Notes: generated by a model not told the origin, from the letters alone. DNA of 49,507 nt from Photobacterium carnosum (GCF_002849605.1 NZ_NPIB01000032.1:1-49507), one strand, 5' to 3'; counted from the first letter of the stretch, positions 30,748 through 40,787 are shown. Made by a program: numbers and translations.

Positions 30748-30803
30748 GTTATGTTAAAAGCAAAGATTGTTACAATCACTAAAATAACCATACAGTTAAC
30801 GGG

Positions 30804-30832
30804 TGGAAACCCGTGCCTAAAGGCTGTACAAT
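30804..30832 (+). promoter_or_regulatory. Sigma-70 promoter of rlmN
   Basis: TGGAAA (30804-30809) and TACAAT (30827-30832) are separated by 17 bp, each close to consensus. Transcription would begin near 30839, giving a leader of about 94 nt before rlmN. A hairpin ACGGGT-GGAA-ACCCGT (30799-30814) overlaps the -35. Confidence 0.55.
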
Positions 30833-30835
30833 TTC

Positions 30836-30900
30836 GCGCCTTAAACCCTGATAACTATGATGAGGCTGCCATTTGCAGATCTCCGAGTTATTAAAGGCGC
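30836..30900 (+). other. Long nested hairpin in the rlmN leader
   Basis: Helices nest around one axis: GCGCCTT (30836-30842) with AAGGCGC (30894-30900), ATAACT (30851-30856) with AGTTAT (30886-30891), GAG (30862-30864) with CTC (30881-30883), and CTGC (30866-30869) with GCAG (30875-30878). The ribosome site GAGG (30920-30923) lies 20 bp beyond. Nothing I recognise as a known riboswitch fits it. Confidence 0.5.
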
Positions 30901-30932
30901 TGCAATAGTCATTTTTAGTGAGGCACCAACCG

Positions 30933-32054
30933 ATGACAACTGTCAAAATTAATCTGCTGGATTTCGATCGCAAAGGTCTGCGTAAATACTTTGCCGAAGA
31001 GCTAAATGAAAAGCCATTTCGAGCAGATCAGATAATGAAATGGATTTATCATTTCGGTTGTGATGACTTTGATCAAATGAATAATATTAATAAAAAATTG
31101 CGTGAAAAATTACAGCGTGTTGCTGAAATTCGTGCACCAGAGGTATCAAACGCACAATTCTCAAATGATGGCACCATCAAATGGGCAATGCGTGTGGGTG
31201 ATCAAGATGTAGAAACGGTTTATATTCCTGATGAAGATCGCGCGACTTTATGTGTGTCTTCTCAAGTAGGCTGCGCACTAGAATGTAAGTTTTGTTCAAC
31301 TGGCCAACAAGGTTTTAACCGTAATTTACGTGTCTCTGAGATTATTGGTCAAGTGTGGCGTGCAGCAAAAGAGATCGGTCTTCAAAAAGAAACCGGTCGT
31401 CGTCCAATTACCAATGTCGTAATGATGGGTATGGGTGAGCCACTACTAAACATGAAAAACTTAATTCCAGCATTAGAGATTATGCTTGATGATTTAGGTT
31501 TTGGTTTATCTAAGCGTCGCGTTACTGTTTCAACTTCTGGTGTTGTCTCTGGTCTAGAGCAAATGATCGGTACTATCGACGTTGCACTTGCTATTTCATT
31601 GCATGCGCCAACGGATGAATTACGTTCGCAAATTATGCCGATCAATGATCGTTGGAATATTGAAACCTTCCTTGATGCTGTGCGTCGTTATGTTGACTCA
31701 ACTAACGCTAATCGTGGTCGTGTAACGATTGAATATGTGTTACTTGATCATGTTAATGATGACATGGAACATGCGCGTCAACTTGGACGTTTATTAAAAG
31801 ACACACCCGCTAAAATTAATCTTATTCCATTCAATCCATACCCGGGTTCACCGTACAAAAAACCTAGTAATTCACGTATAGATCGCTTTATGAAAACTCT
31901 AATGGAGTATGATTATACGGTCACTGTACGTAAAACACGTGGTGATGATATTGATGCGGCATGTGGTCAGCTTGTCGGCGATGTAATTGATCGTACTAAG
32001 CGCACACAAGCAAAATTACCCATGGGTGAGTCTATTGCAGTTAAAACCCTTTAA
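30933..32054 (+). CDS. rlmN: Dual-specificity rRNA/tRNA m2A methyltransferase RlmN
   Basis: Radical-SAM enzyme that methylates C2 of A2503 in 23S rRNA and A37 of some tRNAs. The 4Fe-4S cluster is held by CALECKFC, and the C-terminal catalytic cysteine lies in [10 protein letters not shown]. Strong similarity to E. coli RlmN runs throughout ([32 protein letters not shown]). I prefer the ATG at 30933 (373 residues) because GAGG lies 9 bp upstream; a GTG at 30918 would add five residues. It is preceded by a structured leader and lies 58 bp before pilW. Confidence 0.96.
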   Translation: MTTVKINLLDFDRKGLRKYFAEELNEKPFRADQIMKWIYHFGCDDFDQMNNINKKLREKLQRVAEIRAPEVSNAQFSNDGTIKWAMRVGDQDVETVYIPDEDRATLCVSSQVGCALECKFCSTGQQGFNRNLRVSEIIGQVWRAAKEIGLQKETGRRPITNVVMMGMGEPLLNMKNLIPALEIMLDDLGFGLSKRRVTVSTSGVVSGLEQMIGTIDVALAISLHAPTDELRSQIMPINDRWNIETFLDAVRRYVDSTNANRGRVTIEYVLLDHVNDDMEHARQLGRLLKDTPAKINLIPFNPYPGSPYKKPSNSRIDRFMKTLMEYDYTVTVRKTRGDDIDAACGQLVGDVIDRTKRTQAKLPMGESIAVKTL

Positions 32055-32112
32055 TTAGATTAGGCGATTATAATCACTTCGCGGTTTAACATGGATGTTA
32101 AGGTGAGTAAAA

Positions 32113-32871
32113 ATGATACGATGGATGAAGTATCCATTATTTTCTTGTTTATTGTTGGCCGGATGCGCCACTGTGATGGTAGAAGATAACGCTGAACAAT
32201 TTAATGCCATTGATGCTGCTGAAGCACGAATGACATTAGGGTTAAATTATTTAAAAGTAGGTCAATGGCAACGCGCACGGGATAATTTGGAACTAGCATT
32301 AGAGTATGCACCTGATTATTATCGTGTCCAAAATGCCATGGCCTATTATTATCAAAAGGTGGGTGAAAAAGACGCTGCAGAGAAAATGTACAAGCAAGCC
32401 TTAAAAGACGCGCCTAAAAATGGTGATGTACTTAATAATTATGGGGCCTTTTTGTGTAGCGAAGGACGTTATGATGAAGCTATCAATACGTTTATTAAAG
32501 CAATTAACCAACCTTACTATTATCTTATTTCAGCAAGTTATGAAAATGCCGGTTTATGTAGCCGTAAACAAGGTAATGACGTACAAGCAATAGATTATTT
32601 TGAAAAAGCACTTTCACATGATCCATATCGTCCAAAATCAATGTTACAACTAGCGCAGTTAGAATTAGAGGCTAATAATTATAAAGACGCTCGTGTACGG
32701 TTGTTTAAATTTAATAAGCGATATGGATATACAGCAAATAGTTTGTTGTTGCTCATTCAGTTAGAAAACCAAAATGGACGGTTAACTTTGGTCAATAAAT
32801 ACGCTAACTTATTAAAAGAACAATTTCCTGATTCTCAGCAATATCAGAATTATCTAGCCAATGAATACTGA
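32113..32871 (+). CDS. pilW: Type IV pilus biogenesis/stability lipoprotein PilW (PilF)
   Basis: 252-residue lipoprotein with lipobox LLAGC (acylated Cys18) and about four to six TPR repeats from residue 40 onward (AEARMTLGLNYLKVGQWQRA and similar). Family members assist assembly of the outer-membrane secretin PilQ for type IV pili. AAGGTGAG precedes the ATG. It overlaps rodZ by 11 bp. This rlmN-pilW-rodZ-ispG-hisS order is common in gammaproteobacteria; no other pilus genes are in the window. Confidence 0.92.
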   Translation: MIRWMKYPLFSCLLLAGCATVMVEDNAEQFNAIDAAEARMTLGLNYLKVGQWQRARDNLELALEYAPDYYRVQNAMAYYYQKVGEKDAAEKMYKQALKDAPKNGDVLNNYGAFLCSEGRYDEAINTFIKAINQPYYYLISASYENAGLCSRKQGNDVQAIDYFEKALSHDPYRPKSMLQLAQLELEANNYKDARVRLFKFNKRYGYTANSLLLLIQLENQNGRLTLVNKYANLLKEQFPDSQQYQNYLANEY

Positions 32872-33820
32872 ACCTAATGATTCACCTCAATCTGATAATG
32901 TTGCTCGACCTGGTGATATGCTTCGTCAGGCACGTGAGCAACTAGGTTACTCACAAACAGATATTGCAAATCGACTACGATTACGTTTATCCGTTATTAA
33001 TGATATTGAAAGTAATTGTTTTGACAGTGAGAAAATATCTACATTTACTCGAGGGTACGTGAGATCGTATGCAAAGTATGTTGGTTTAGATGATGTTGCG
33101 GTGGTTGCTCTATTAGACAATTACGGTCACTCAAAACCTAAAGCACAAGAAATGCAGAGTTTTTCACGTCGTACTAACCGTGAAGCGCATGATAGTCGTA
33201 TCATGGGGTTAACATGGATCCTTGCAGTGATTTTTGTCGGTGTTACCGCCGTGTGGTGGTGGCAAAATGGCCATTTAGATCAAGATATAACGCCAGTCGT
33301 TGACGTTGCTAACGTTGAAGAGGTTGCCCCTGTAAGTGATACGGAAGCAAAGGTTGAGGTGGTAACATCTCCAGCTATTGGCACTTCCACCGCAATGGTA
33401 ACAGATGGAACAACCCCAACGGCTTCTACTGACGTAACTGCACTTACTGATGCTGGACAAACACCAGCAGTGATCACTGATGCAGCGACTCCTACCGTAG
33501 AGCCTGTGGTTGTTACTACGACAGATGCTGATATAGATTCAACGATAGTGACGCCTACAGTGACAACCGACGTTGAAGCAGCGCCAGCATTACAATTAAC
33601 CTTTGCCGCTGATTGTTGGATTGATATTCGTGACGCAAATGGTAAACGTCTTGAAAGTGGTATTAAGACTGCAGGTCAAACACTTGATATTAATGGTAAG
33701 GCACCATTTCGAGTTCGACTTGGCGCACCAAGTGCCGTTAAAATAGAACTTAAAGGGCAACCTTTCGATCTTAGTCGCTATCCGGCAGGTCGACCTATAA
33801 CGTTAACGTTGCCGCAGTAA
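32861..33820 (+). CDS. rodZ: Cytoskeletal cell-shape protein RodZ
   Basis: 319 residues. A cytoplasmic helix-turn-helix domain (about 15-88, GDMLRQAREQLGYSQTDIANRL) contacts MreB; one membrane segment lies at about 114-135; a linker of about 100 residues rich in T, V, A and P follows; the C-terminal periplasmic beta domain (about 243-319) begins LTFAADCWIDIRDANGKRL. It organises the elongation machinery that keeps rod shape. Its ATG lies inside the last codons of pilW, so translation is coupled. Confidence 0.94.
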   Translation: MNTEPNDSPQSDNVARPGDMLRQAREQLGYSQTDIANRLRLRLSVINDIESNCFDSEKISTFTRGYVRSYAKYVGLDDVAVVALLDNYGHSKPKAQEMQSFSRRTNREAHDSRIMGLTWILAVIFVGVTAVWWWQNGHLDQDITPVVDVANVEEVAPVSDTEAKVEVVTSPAIGTSTAMVTDGTTPTASTDVTALTDAGQTPAVITDAATPTVEPVVVTTTDADIDSTIVTPTVTTDVEAAPALQLTFAADCWIDIRDANGKRLESGIKTAGQTLDINGKAPFRVRLGAPSAVKIELKGQPFDLSRYPAGRPITLTLPQ

Positions 33821-33836
33821 TAGAGAATAATAAAAC

Positions 33837-34949
33837 ATGCATAACGAATCACCCATTATACGTCGCCAATCAAGCCGAATTTATGTCGGTAATGTGCCTA
33901 TTGGCGATGGCGCTCCCATTGCTGTTCAATCAATGACTAACACTTTAACTACCGATGTTGATGCCACTGTGGCTCAAATTCGAGCATTGGCAAAAGTAGG
34001 AGCTGACATTGTTCGTATTTCGGTACCGACAATGGATGCTGCTGAAGCGTTTAAACTGATCAAACAGCAAGTCAATGTACCATTGGTTGCTGATATTCAT
34101 TTTGATTACCGCATTGCATTAAAAGTGGCTGAATACGGTGTTGATTGTTTGCGTATTAATCCTGGTAATATTGGTCGTGAAGATCGTATTCGCTCGGTGG
34201 TTGAATGTGCGCGTGATAACAATATTCCGATTCGAATTGGTGTTAATGGCGGTTCGTTAGAAAAAGAAATCCAACAAAAATATGGAGAGCCAACTCCCGC
34301 AGCGTTAGTTGAATCTGCTTTGCGTCATGTTGAGATTTTAGATCGGCTTAACTTTGATCAATTTAAAGTGAGCGTTAAAGCTTCTGATGTATTTCTAGCG
34401 GTAGAGTCTTACCGTCAGTTAGCAAAACAAATTATACAACCGCTGCATTTAGGTATTACTGAAGCGGGTGGTGCGCGTGCAGGTTCTGTGAAATCTGCGG
34501 TAGGTTTGGGGATGTTACTTGCTGAAGGCATTGGTGACACCTTACGTATCTCATTAGCCGCAGATCCTGTTGAAGAGATTAAAGTCGGTTTTGATATTTT
34601 AAAATCATTACGTATTCGCTCGCGCGGGATTAACTTTATTGCGTGCCCAACTTGTTCCCGTCAAGAATTTGATGTTATCGCAACCGTCAATGCATTAGAG
34701 CAACGTTTAGAAGATATTATTACCCCGATGGATGTTTCTATCATTGGCTGTGTGGTCAATGGCCCAGGCGAAGCAGAAGCATCACATTTAGGTATTGCTG
34801 GCGGTAATCGTAAAAGTGCTTTTTATGAAGATGGTATTCGTCAAAAAGAACGTTTTGATAACGATAACGTCATTGATGCGCTTGAGGCTAAAATCCGCGC
34901 AAAAGCATCAATGTTAGACCTAAAAAATCGTATTGAGATTACACAATAA
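33837..34949 (+). CDS. ispG: 4-hydroxy-3-methylbut-2-en-1-yl diphosphate synthase IspG
   Basis: 370-residue 4Fe-4S enzyme of the MEP isoprenoid pathway. Cluster ligands are the two cysteines in [13 protein letters not shown] and the one in [11 protein letters not shown], with the following glutamate as fourth ligand. The TIM-barrel half opens with [20 protein letters not shown]. The ribosome site is weak (GAG). It follows rodZ by 16 bp and depends on ISC-made clusters. Confidence 0.97.
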   Translation: MHNESPIIRRQSSRIYVGNVPIGDGAPIAVQSMTNTLTTDVDATVAQIRALAKVGADIVRISVPTMDAAEAFKLIKQQVNVPLVADIHFDYRIALKVAEYGVDCLRINPGNIGREDRIRSVVECARDNNIPIRIGVNGGSLEKEIQQKYGEPTPAALVESALRHVEILDRLNFDQFKVSVKASDVFLAVESYRQLAKQIIQPLHLGITEAGGARAGSVKSAVGLGMLLAEGIGDTLRISLAADPVEEIKVGFDILKSLRIRSRGINFIACPTCSRQEFDVIATVNALEQRLEDIITPMDVSIIGCVVNGPGEAEASHLGIAGGNRKSAFYEDGIRQKERFDNDNVIDALEAKIRAKASMLDLKNRIEITQ

Positions 34950-35053
34950 GATAAAATAGCAAAAACCATGCTGTTATTGTGACAGTGTGGTTCACTATTT
35001 CTGCAATAAATTATATATTCGATTTAAACCCCCATCGAAAACTGAGAATAATT

Positions 35054-36322
35054 GTGGCGAAAAAAATTCAAGCAATTCGAGGCATGAACGATTGCCTTCC
35101 AACACAAACTCCACTTTGGCAGAAAGTCGAAGGTACTGTTAAACAAGTGATCAGTGCATATGGTTACAATGAAATACGTATGCCAATTGTTGAGTCGACA
35201 CATTTGTTTAAACGTGCAATTGGTGAAGTCACTGATGTCGTTGAAAAAGAAATGTACACTTTTGAAGATCGTAATGGTGATAGCTTAACATTACGTCCAG
35301 AAGGAACGGCAAGTTGTGTTCGTGCTGGCATTGAAAATGGTCTGCTTTATAACCAAGAACAGCGACTATGGTACATGGGTCCAATGTTCCGTCATGAGCG
35401 TCCACAAAAAGGTCGTTACCGTCAATTCCACCAAGTGGGTGTGGAAGTGTTTGGTATTGATGGCCCAGATGTCGATGCAGAACTTATCATGATGACAGCT
35501 CGTCTATGGCGTGAGCTTGGTATTAATGACCATGTTCGTCTAGAGTTAAATTCTATTGGTTCACTGGAAGCTCGTGCAGAATACCGTGTTGCATTGATTG
35601 CGTTCCTTGAACAGCATATGGAAGTGTTAGATGAAGATGCGAAGCGTCGCATGTACACTAATCCATTACGTGTTTTAGATACTAAAAATCCAGCAATTCA
35701 GGAAATTTTAGTTGATGCACCAATGCTTTCTGCGTACTTAGATCCAGAATCACAGCAACATTTTGCTGGTTTATGTGAACTATTAGACGCTGCTGGCATC
35801 AAATACCAAGTAAATGAACGTCTTGTACGTGGTTTAGATTATTATAACCGTACTGTATTTGAGTGGATCACTGATAGTTTAGGTGCACAAGGTACAGTAT
35901 GTGGTGGTGGTCGTTATGACGGTCTAGTTGAACAACTAGGCGGTAAAGCAACCCCATCAGTGGGTTTCGCAATGGGACTTGAGCGTTTGGTATTACTGAT
36001 GGAAGCATTAGAACAAGACGATGTACGTCGTTCGGTTGATGTTTACATGGTAACTGCAGGTGAAGGAACATTAGCGGCTGGTATGATGCTGGCAGAAAAA
36101 TTACGTAATCAACTACCTCAGTTACGCATTATGTCTAACTTTGGTGGTGGTAATTTTAAAAAGCAATTTAAACGCGCTGATAACGTAGGTGCAGCTATTG
36201 CATTGGTTCTTGGTGAAAATGAAATAGCAGAAAACACCGTCGTAGTTAAAGATTTACATGGCGGTGAACAAACAACTATGGCACAGGATGAGGTTGCCGC
36301 GAAGCTGGCAGCACTGATTTAA
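35054..36322 (+). CDS. hisS: Histidyl-tRNA synthetase
   Basis: 422-residue class II synthetase. Motif 2 is in [17 protein letters not shown], the histidine-binding motifs in [15 protein letters not shown] and [13 protein letters not shown], and motif 3 in [13 protein letters not shown] choose the GTG at 35054, which gives [16 protein letters not shown] as in E. coli, with GAGAA just upstream; a longer reading from 34979 has no family match. It lies 13 bp before yfgM. Confidence 0.96.
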   Translation: MAKKIQAIRGMNDCLPTQTPLWQKVEGTVKQVISAYGYNEIRMPIVESTHLFKRAIGEVTDVVEKEMYTFEDRNGDSLTLRPEGTASCVRAGIENGLLYNQEQRLWYMGPMFRHERPQKGRYRQFHQVGVEVFGIDGPDVDAELIMMTARLWRELGINDHVRLELNSIGSLEARAEYRVALIAFLEQHMEVLDEDAKRRMYTNPLRVLDTKNPAIQEILVDAPMLSAYLDPESQQHFAGLCELLDAAGIKYQVNERLVRGLDYYNRTVFEWITDSLGAQGTVCGGGRYDGLVEQLGGKATPSVGFAMGLERLVLLMEALEQDDVRRSVDVYMVTAGEGTLAAGMMLAEKLRNQLPQLRIMSNFGGGNFKKQFKRADNVGAAIALVLGENEIAENTVVVKDLHGGEQTTMAQDEVAAKLAALI

Positions 36323-36335
36323 GAGAGGACAGGAA

Positions 36336-36947
36336 GTGAACGACTACGCCACAGAAGAACAACAGGTTGAAGCGATAAAATCGTGGTGGCAAAATAACGG
36401 CAAAGCCGTTGTTCTCGGCGCTGTGATTGGTTTAGGCGGTCTATTAGGTTGGCGTTACTACCAGTCTGAAGTCCATGTTGCTAAGCATTTAGCTTCAGAC
36501 TCCTATACTCAAGTAGTTACAGCTCTCGACAATAAAAGTAAAACTGCTGTCACTGAAGCGCAAACGTTCATCAAAGCTAATAAAGACAGTCAGTATGCTG
36601 TTCTTGCTGCATTACAATTAGCGAAAGTTCAAGTTGAAAATAATCATCTTGATGGTGCGATTGAGCAACTTAATTGGGTGATCAATAACACTAAAGATAA
36701 CGCTATTTTACCGTTAGCTGTAACACGTCTAGCACGTATTTACGCAGAACAGCAGAAATTTACTGAAGCATTAGCTGAACTGAAAAAAGTAACGATTCCA
36801 AGCTGGAATGAAAATATTGCTGAGTTACGTGGTGATATATTACTGCAAAAAGGCGATATTCAAGCAGCACGTGATGCATATATAGAAGCTCAGCAAGATG
36901 GTTCATCACCAGCATTGCAAATGAAGCTTAATGACTTAGCTCAATAA
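36336..36947 (+). CDS. yfgM: SecYEG-associated ancillary protein YfgM
   Basis: 203 residues: a short cytoplasmic start, one membrane segment (about 23-41, AVVLGAVIGLGGLLGWRYY), then a periplasmic TPR-like domain. In E. coli YfgM sits at the Sec translocon with PpiD and helps periplasmic folding. The start is GTG at 36336 with AGAGG 8 bp upstream. bamB follows 10 bp later. Confidence 0.93.
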   Translation: MNDYATEEQQVEAIKSWWQNNGKAVVLGAVIGLGGLLGWRYYQSEVHVAKHLASDSYTQVVTALDNKSKTAVTEAQTFIKANKDSQYAVLAALQLAKVQVENNHLDGAIEQLNWVINNTKDNAILPLAVTRLARIYAEQQKFTEALAELKKVTIPSWNENIAELRGDILLQKGDIQAARDAYIEAQQDGSSPALQMKLNDLAQ

Positions 36948-36957
36948 GGCGAACATA

Positions 36958-38121
36958 ATGCATAAGGTGTTAAAACGAGCTTTAGCCGTAGCAATTGCTG
37001 TGAGCGTATTGTCGGGTTGTGCGAGCGAAGTTGATTCTATTCATATGGCTCCATTGCCTAAAGTCGATAATACTTTTACGCCTAAAACAGATTGGAGTCA
37101 TAGCGTTGGTGACGGTGTTTCTGGTTACTATTCAAAGCTAACGCCCGCTGTTGGCCAAGGTAAAGTCTTTGTTGCTGACCGTAATGGTTTAGTCGAAGCT
37201 TTAGATTCTAGCAATGGTAAAGTGTTATGGAAAAATGATTTAGAAAAAGAGACCGCTGTTAAAATTTCTGGAGGCTTAGTTTTAGCTGAAGGAAAAATAT
37301 TTATTGGTACAGAAAATGCTGACGTAATAGCATTAGATGCTGAAACGGGTAAAGAAGTTTGGCGCGCTAAAGTTGCTGGAGAAGTGTTGTCAAAGCCATT
37401 AGTTGATAATGGTATTGTAGTTGTTAATACCAGTAGTGGTGTGCTTGAAGCTTTGAATGCTGATACTGGTACGAGCAAATGGCAAATCAACAATGAGATA
37501 CCAACATTAACATTACGTGGTACCAGTTCTCCAGTTGCGATTTCTGGTGGTGTTTTCTGGGGCTTATCAAATGGTCGTTTAGAAGGCGCAATCTTAAATG
37601 ATGGTCGTGTGCTATGGCAGCAAACCATTTCAACGCCTAAAGGTTCTACTGAAATTGATCGTTTAGTGGATGTCGATGCCGCTCCTGTAATTGCAGGCGA
37701 TCGATTATATGCTATCGGCTATAATGGTACATTAGTATCAATTGATCTTCGTAGTGGTCAAATTGCGTGGAAACGTAATTATTCATCAGCAACCAATTTT
37801 GTCGTTGATGGTAATGAGTTGTTCTTAGTAACGGCTAAAGATCATATCGTTGCAGTTGATGCACGTAGTGGTACTGAATTATGGCAAAATAAAGATCTTC
37901 AATATCGTCAACTAAGTGCGCCTGCTGTTATTGATGGCTATTTAGTTACTGGTGATGCTGAAGGGTATCTACACTGGTTAGATACTCAATCAGGTGAATT
38001 TGTATCACAAGAGTCGGTTGATGGTAGCGGTATTGCGGTTCCGCCAGTTGCATTAGATAACAATGGGTTTATTGTTGTCACTCGTGATGGCGAAATCAAC
38101 AAAATGCAAATATCGAAATAA
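36958..38121 (+). CDS. bamB: Outer-membrane protein assembly lipoprotein BamB
   Basis: 387-residue lipoprotein (lipobox VLSGC, Cys21) with an eight-bladed beta-propeller built of PQQ-like repeats, visible as recurring ALDSSNGKVLWKN, ALDAETGKEVWRA and AVDARSGTELWQN blades. It supports BamA in folding outer-membrane porins. AAGGCG precedes the ATG. A strong terminator at 38151-38181 follows. Confidence 0.97.
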   Translation: MHKVLKRALAVAIAVSVLSGCASEVDSIHMAPLPKVDNTFTPKTDWSHSVGDGVSGYYSKLTPAVGQGKVFVADRNGLVEALDSSNGKVLWKNDLEKETAVKISGGLVLAEGKIFIGTENADVIALDAETGKEVWRAKVAGEVLSKPLVDNGIVVVNTSSGVLEALNADTGTSKWQINNEIPTLTLRGTSSPVAISGGVFWGLSNGRLEGAILNDGRVLWQQTISTPKGSTEIDRLVDVDAAPVIAGDRLYAIGYNGTLVSIDLRSGQIAWKRNYSSATNFVVDGNELFLVTAKDHIVAVDARSGTELWQNKDLQYRQLSAPAVIDGYLVTGDAEGYLHWLDTQSGEFVSQESVDGSGIAVPPVALDNNGFIVVTRDGEINKMQISK

Positions 38122-38150
38122 GTCGGTATACTGTCACTAGATTAATTTGT

Positions 38151-38190
38151 CGGCTCCAGCTGTCTTATGCAGTTGGAGCCGTTGTTGTTA
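38151..38190 (+). terminator. Terminator after bamB
   Basis: CGGCTCCAGCTG (38151-38162) pairs with CAGTTGGAGCCG (38170-38181), 12 bp with one G-T pair, followed by TTGTTGTTA. A further palindrome, ATAAGTA-AATA-TACTTAT (38222-38239), lies between this and der. Confidence 0.8.
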
Positions 38191-38297
38191 TATCCGTTGT
38201 GTATATTATTGTCGGATGAAGATAAGTAAATATACTTATTTGAGGCAAGAATGAACGGTTGTATGTCAATTAAGACTATGAAAAATAAGAGGTAGTT

Positions 38298-39803
38298 ATG
38301 ATTCCTGTTGTTGCCCTTGTCGGGCGCCCTAACGTGGGTAAATCGACGTTGTTCAATCGTCTTACCCGCACGAGGGATGCACTTGTTGCAGACTTTCCTG
38401 GTTTAACTAGGGATCGTAAATACGGTAGAGCTGAGTTAGAAGAGCACGAATTTATTGTTATTGATACCGGTGGTATTGATGGTACAGAAGAAGGTGTTGA
38501 AAGCAAAATGGCTGAACAGTCATTAGCGGCAATCGAAGAAGCAGATGTTGTACTGTTTCTTGTTGATGGTCGTGCTGGATTAACATCTTCTGATGAAGCA
38601 ATTGCAAAACACCTTCGTAGCCGTGAAAAGCCAACATTTTTAGTGGTAAACAAAGTTGACGGTATGGATCCCGACAGCGCGAGTGCAGAATTTTGGCGTT
38701 TAGGCGTTGATGCTATGTACCAAATTGCAGCCACTCAAAACCGTGGCGTAACTGCGCTAATGGAACGTGCTTTAGCGCCATTCTCTGATAAATTAAATGC
38801 AGAGTTAGCCGCGGCAAATGGCGAAGATGGTGAGCTTATACTTGAAGATTTAACATCAGTTAAAGATATCGAGAAAGCTAATCTTTCTGAAGAAGATGCT
38901 GAAGCTGCGTATAAACGTCTACAAGAACAACCTATTAAGATGGCTATCATTGGTCGTCCTAACGTAGGTAAATCAACGCTGACTAACCGTATTTTAGGTG
39001 AAGAACGCGTTGTTGTTTACGATATGCCAGGAACGACACGTGACTCTATTTACATTCCAATGGAACGTGATGGTCAAGAGTACGTATTGATTGATACTGC
39101 TGGTGTCCGTCGTCGTAAGAACATGAGCATGGCGGTTGAGAAGTTTTCTGTTATCCAAACATTGAAAGCTATCGAAAATGCCAACGTTGTGTTGTTAGTG
39201 ATTGATGCCCGCGAAAATATTTCAGATCAAGATTTAAGTTTACTTGGTTTTGTACTGAACTCTGGTCGCTCGTTAGTGATTGCAGTTAATAAGTGGGATG
39301 GTTTAAGTAACGACGTTAAAGAGCGTGTTAAATCTGAACTTGATCGTCGTCTTGGTTTTGTTGACTTTGCGCGTATTCACTTTATTTCTGCACTACACGG
39401 TACCGGTGTTGGCCATTTATATGAATCAGTTATTGAAGCATATAAGTCAGCAACTAAACGTATCAGTACATCTTTGCTAACCCGTATTATGCAAATGGCA
39501 CAAGATGATCACCAGCCACCAATGATTCGTGGCCGTCGTGTGAAACTTAAATATGCCCATGCTGGTGGTTATAACCCACCAATTATTGTTATTCACGGTA
39601 ACCAAGTAAGTGACCTACCAAGTTCTTACAAACGTTACTTGATGAACTACTACCGTAAGTCATTAGAAATGATGGGTACACCTATTCGAATTCAATTCCA
39701 GAGTAGTGAGAACCCATTTGAAACGACAAAGCAAAAGTTGACTGTTTCTCAAGAACGTCAGCGTAAGCGCTTAACCAGTGCTTTACACGATCGTCGTAAG
39801 TAA
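38298..39803 (+). CDS. der: Double-GTPase ribosome assembly factor Der (EngA)
   Basis: 501 residues with two tandem GTPase domains, each opening with GRPNVGKST (near residues 8 and 216), plus a C-terminal KH-like domain (about 390-470). The switch motifs FPGLTRDR and MPGTTRDS and the NKxD motifs (VVNKVDG, AVNKWDG) are intact. It is essential for 50S subunit maturation. AGAGG lies 5 bp before the ATG. The acidic linker near residues 165-205 is typical of the gammaproteobacterial form. Confidence 0.97.
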   Translation: MIPVVALVGRPNVGKSTLFNRLTRTRDALVADFPGLTRDRKYGRAELEEHEFIVIDTGGIDGTEEGVESKMAEQSLAAIEEADVVLFLVDGRAGLTSSDEAIAKHLRSREKPTFLVVNKVDGMDPDSASAEFWRLGVDAMYQIAATQNRGVTALMERALAPFSDKLNAELAAANGEDGELILEDLTSVKDIEKANLSEEDAEAAYKRLQEQPIKMAIIGRPNVGKSTLTNRILGEERVVVYDMPGTTRDSIYIPMERDGQEYVLIDTAGVRRRKNMSMAVEKFSVIQTLKAIENANVVLLVIDARENISDQDLSLLGFVLNSGRSLVIAVNKWDGLSNDVKERVKSELDRRLGFVDFARIHFISALHGTGVGHLYESVIEAYKSATKRISTSLLTRIMQMAQDDHQPPMIRGRRVKLKYAHAGGYNPPIIVIHGNQVSDLPSSYKRYLMNYYRKSLEMMGTPIRIQFQSSENPFETTKQKLTVSQERQRKRLTSALHDRRK

Positions 39804-39836
39804 TTTAGCGATAGAGTGTATTGTCTCTTGATGTAA

Positions 39837-39864
39837 AAGCCCAGCCATTGTGTTGGGCTTTTTT
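39837..39864 (+). terminator. Terminator after der
   Basis: AAGCCCA (39837-39843) pairs with TGGGCTT (39854-39860), followed by a run of six T. Only 15 bp separate it from the next start codon, so it may also act as a leader attenuator of that gene. Confidence 0.85.
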
Positions 39865-39878
39865 ATAAGGAAAATATC

Positions 39879-40787
39879 ATGGTTGTTGTTACACCAACAA
39901 TTGTTATGCCAACGATTATTACGCCAACAAAAGTACTTTTCACTCAAAATATCTGGCAAATAAACAGTGCCGTTGTTTGTGCTGTTGCTGCTAAAAATGG
40001 CGGCACGTGGATCGTTGTTGAGCAAACCCCCTTTCATCCTGTAAGCCATATTTGGCCAGATCATCCCGCGGATCGTGGTGAATTAATTTATCAATCCCAG
40101 AATTATACTGTGACAGATTGTGTTGTAGGTGCGATAGAAATAGCCACGCAGCAATTATATATCGCCGCTGATATTCCTGTTAAACGTGATACTGATGGTT
40201 GGGTGTTTGTTGTGGCTCATCATCTAGCATTACCGCTTGCTCTTTGTGTTGCTGAAGAGGTAACACTGGTGGTTGATAAAGCGTATCAACAGGGGTTAAG
40301 CCGTGGTCACAGTGGCGGTCATTTATCATCATTAGCATTAAATAAAGTGCTACATACTGATTTTTGGCGAAAAGATCCGAGTCGACGTGATGAGCTTGGC
40401 TATTACGATTTCCATAGTTACGCGCAAGAAAAGAGCATTGCGAGTGAAAATTGTAATACTGATCATTATCGATTAGGTAAAACTTTGCGTAAACGTGGAC
40501 TTAATAGTGTTGAAATGATCGCGGATATTGAACAAATAACCGTTAAAATTAACCAACAATTAGCGCTATGGATAGCATTAGCGACGCCAATAGTGATGCG
40601 TCGTGAAGGTGATGCATTAACAGATTCTCGTTATTGGCAATGTGATCTTGGTGATGAGGGAATCATTGAAATTCCTTGTGGTGGAACGCATGCGACCTCA
40701 TTAGCAGAATATCTTGCGTTAACGGTAAAGTTTGAAGTTATCTCTGATCAACAATTAGTAATGATAACGACGGCCGTTATGGCATAA
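39879..40787 (+). CDS. AlaX-like metal-dependent hydrolase (alanyl-tRNA editing family)
   Basis: 302-residue protein related to the editing domain of alanyl-tRNA synthetase and free-standing AlaX. The two zinc-ligand motifs are present: H144-SGG-H148 (SRGHSGGHLSSLALNKVL) and C267-GGTH271 (PCGGTHATSLAEYL). In known editors these hydrolyse Ser- or Gly-tRNA(Ala). The glycine-rich loop that normally precedes them is altered: PFHPVSHIWPDHPADRG (51-67) keeps the flanks but lacks the GGG. Substrate is therefore uncertain. AAGG lies 8 bp before the ATG; the first 19 residues come from a 15-bp repeat. A terminator follows. COG2872-type assignment is from recognition only. Confidence 0.75.
   Translation: MVVVTPTIVMPTIITPTKVLFTQNIWQINSAVVCAVAAKNGGTWIVVEQTPFHPVSHIWPDHPADRGELIYQSQNYTVTDCVVGAIEIATQQLYIAADIPVKRDTDGWVFVVAHHLALPLALCVAEEVTLVVDKAYQQGLSRGHSGGHLSSLALNKVLHTDFWRKDPSRRDELGYYDFHSYAQEKSIASENCNTDHYRLGKTLRKRGLNSVEMIADIEQITVKINQQLALWIALATPIVMRREGDALTDSRYWQCDLGDEGIIEIPCGGTHATSLAEYLALTVKFEVISDQQLVMITTAVMA
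39891..39935 (+). repeat. Three 15-bp repeats at the N-terminus of the AlaX-like gene
   Basis: The units ACACCAACAATTGTT, ATGCCAACGATTATT and ACGCCAACAAAAGTA follow each other in frame and encode TPTIV-MPTII-TPTKV. The middle unit itself offers an alternative ATG at 39906. Copy number could vary between strains. Confidence 0.65.

Noticed and set aside
37128..37628. A 166-codon open frame on the minus strand inside bamB
   Set aside because: bamB is complete and well conserved on the plus strand. The antisense frame is low-complexity in pattern, mirrors the bamB codons and has no recognisable domain.
38276..38734. A 152-codon open frame on the minus strand over the start of der
   Set aside because: It is serine-rich and is simply the complement of the Der GTPase domain codons. 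No ribosome site or family resemblance supports it.
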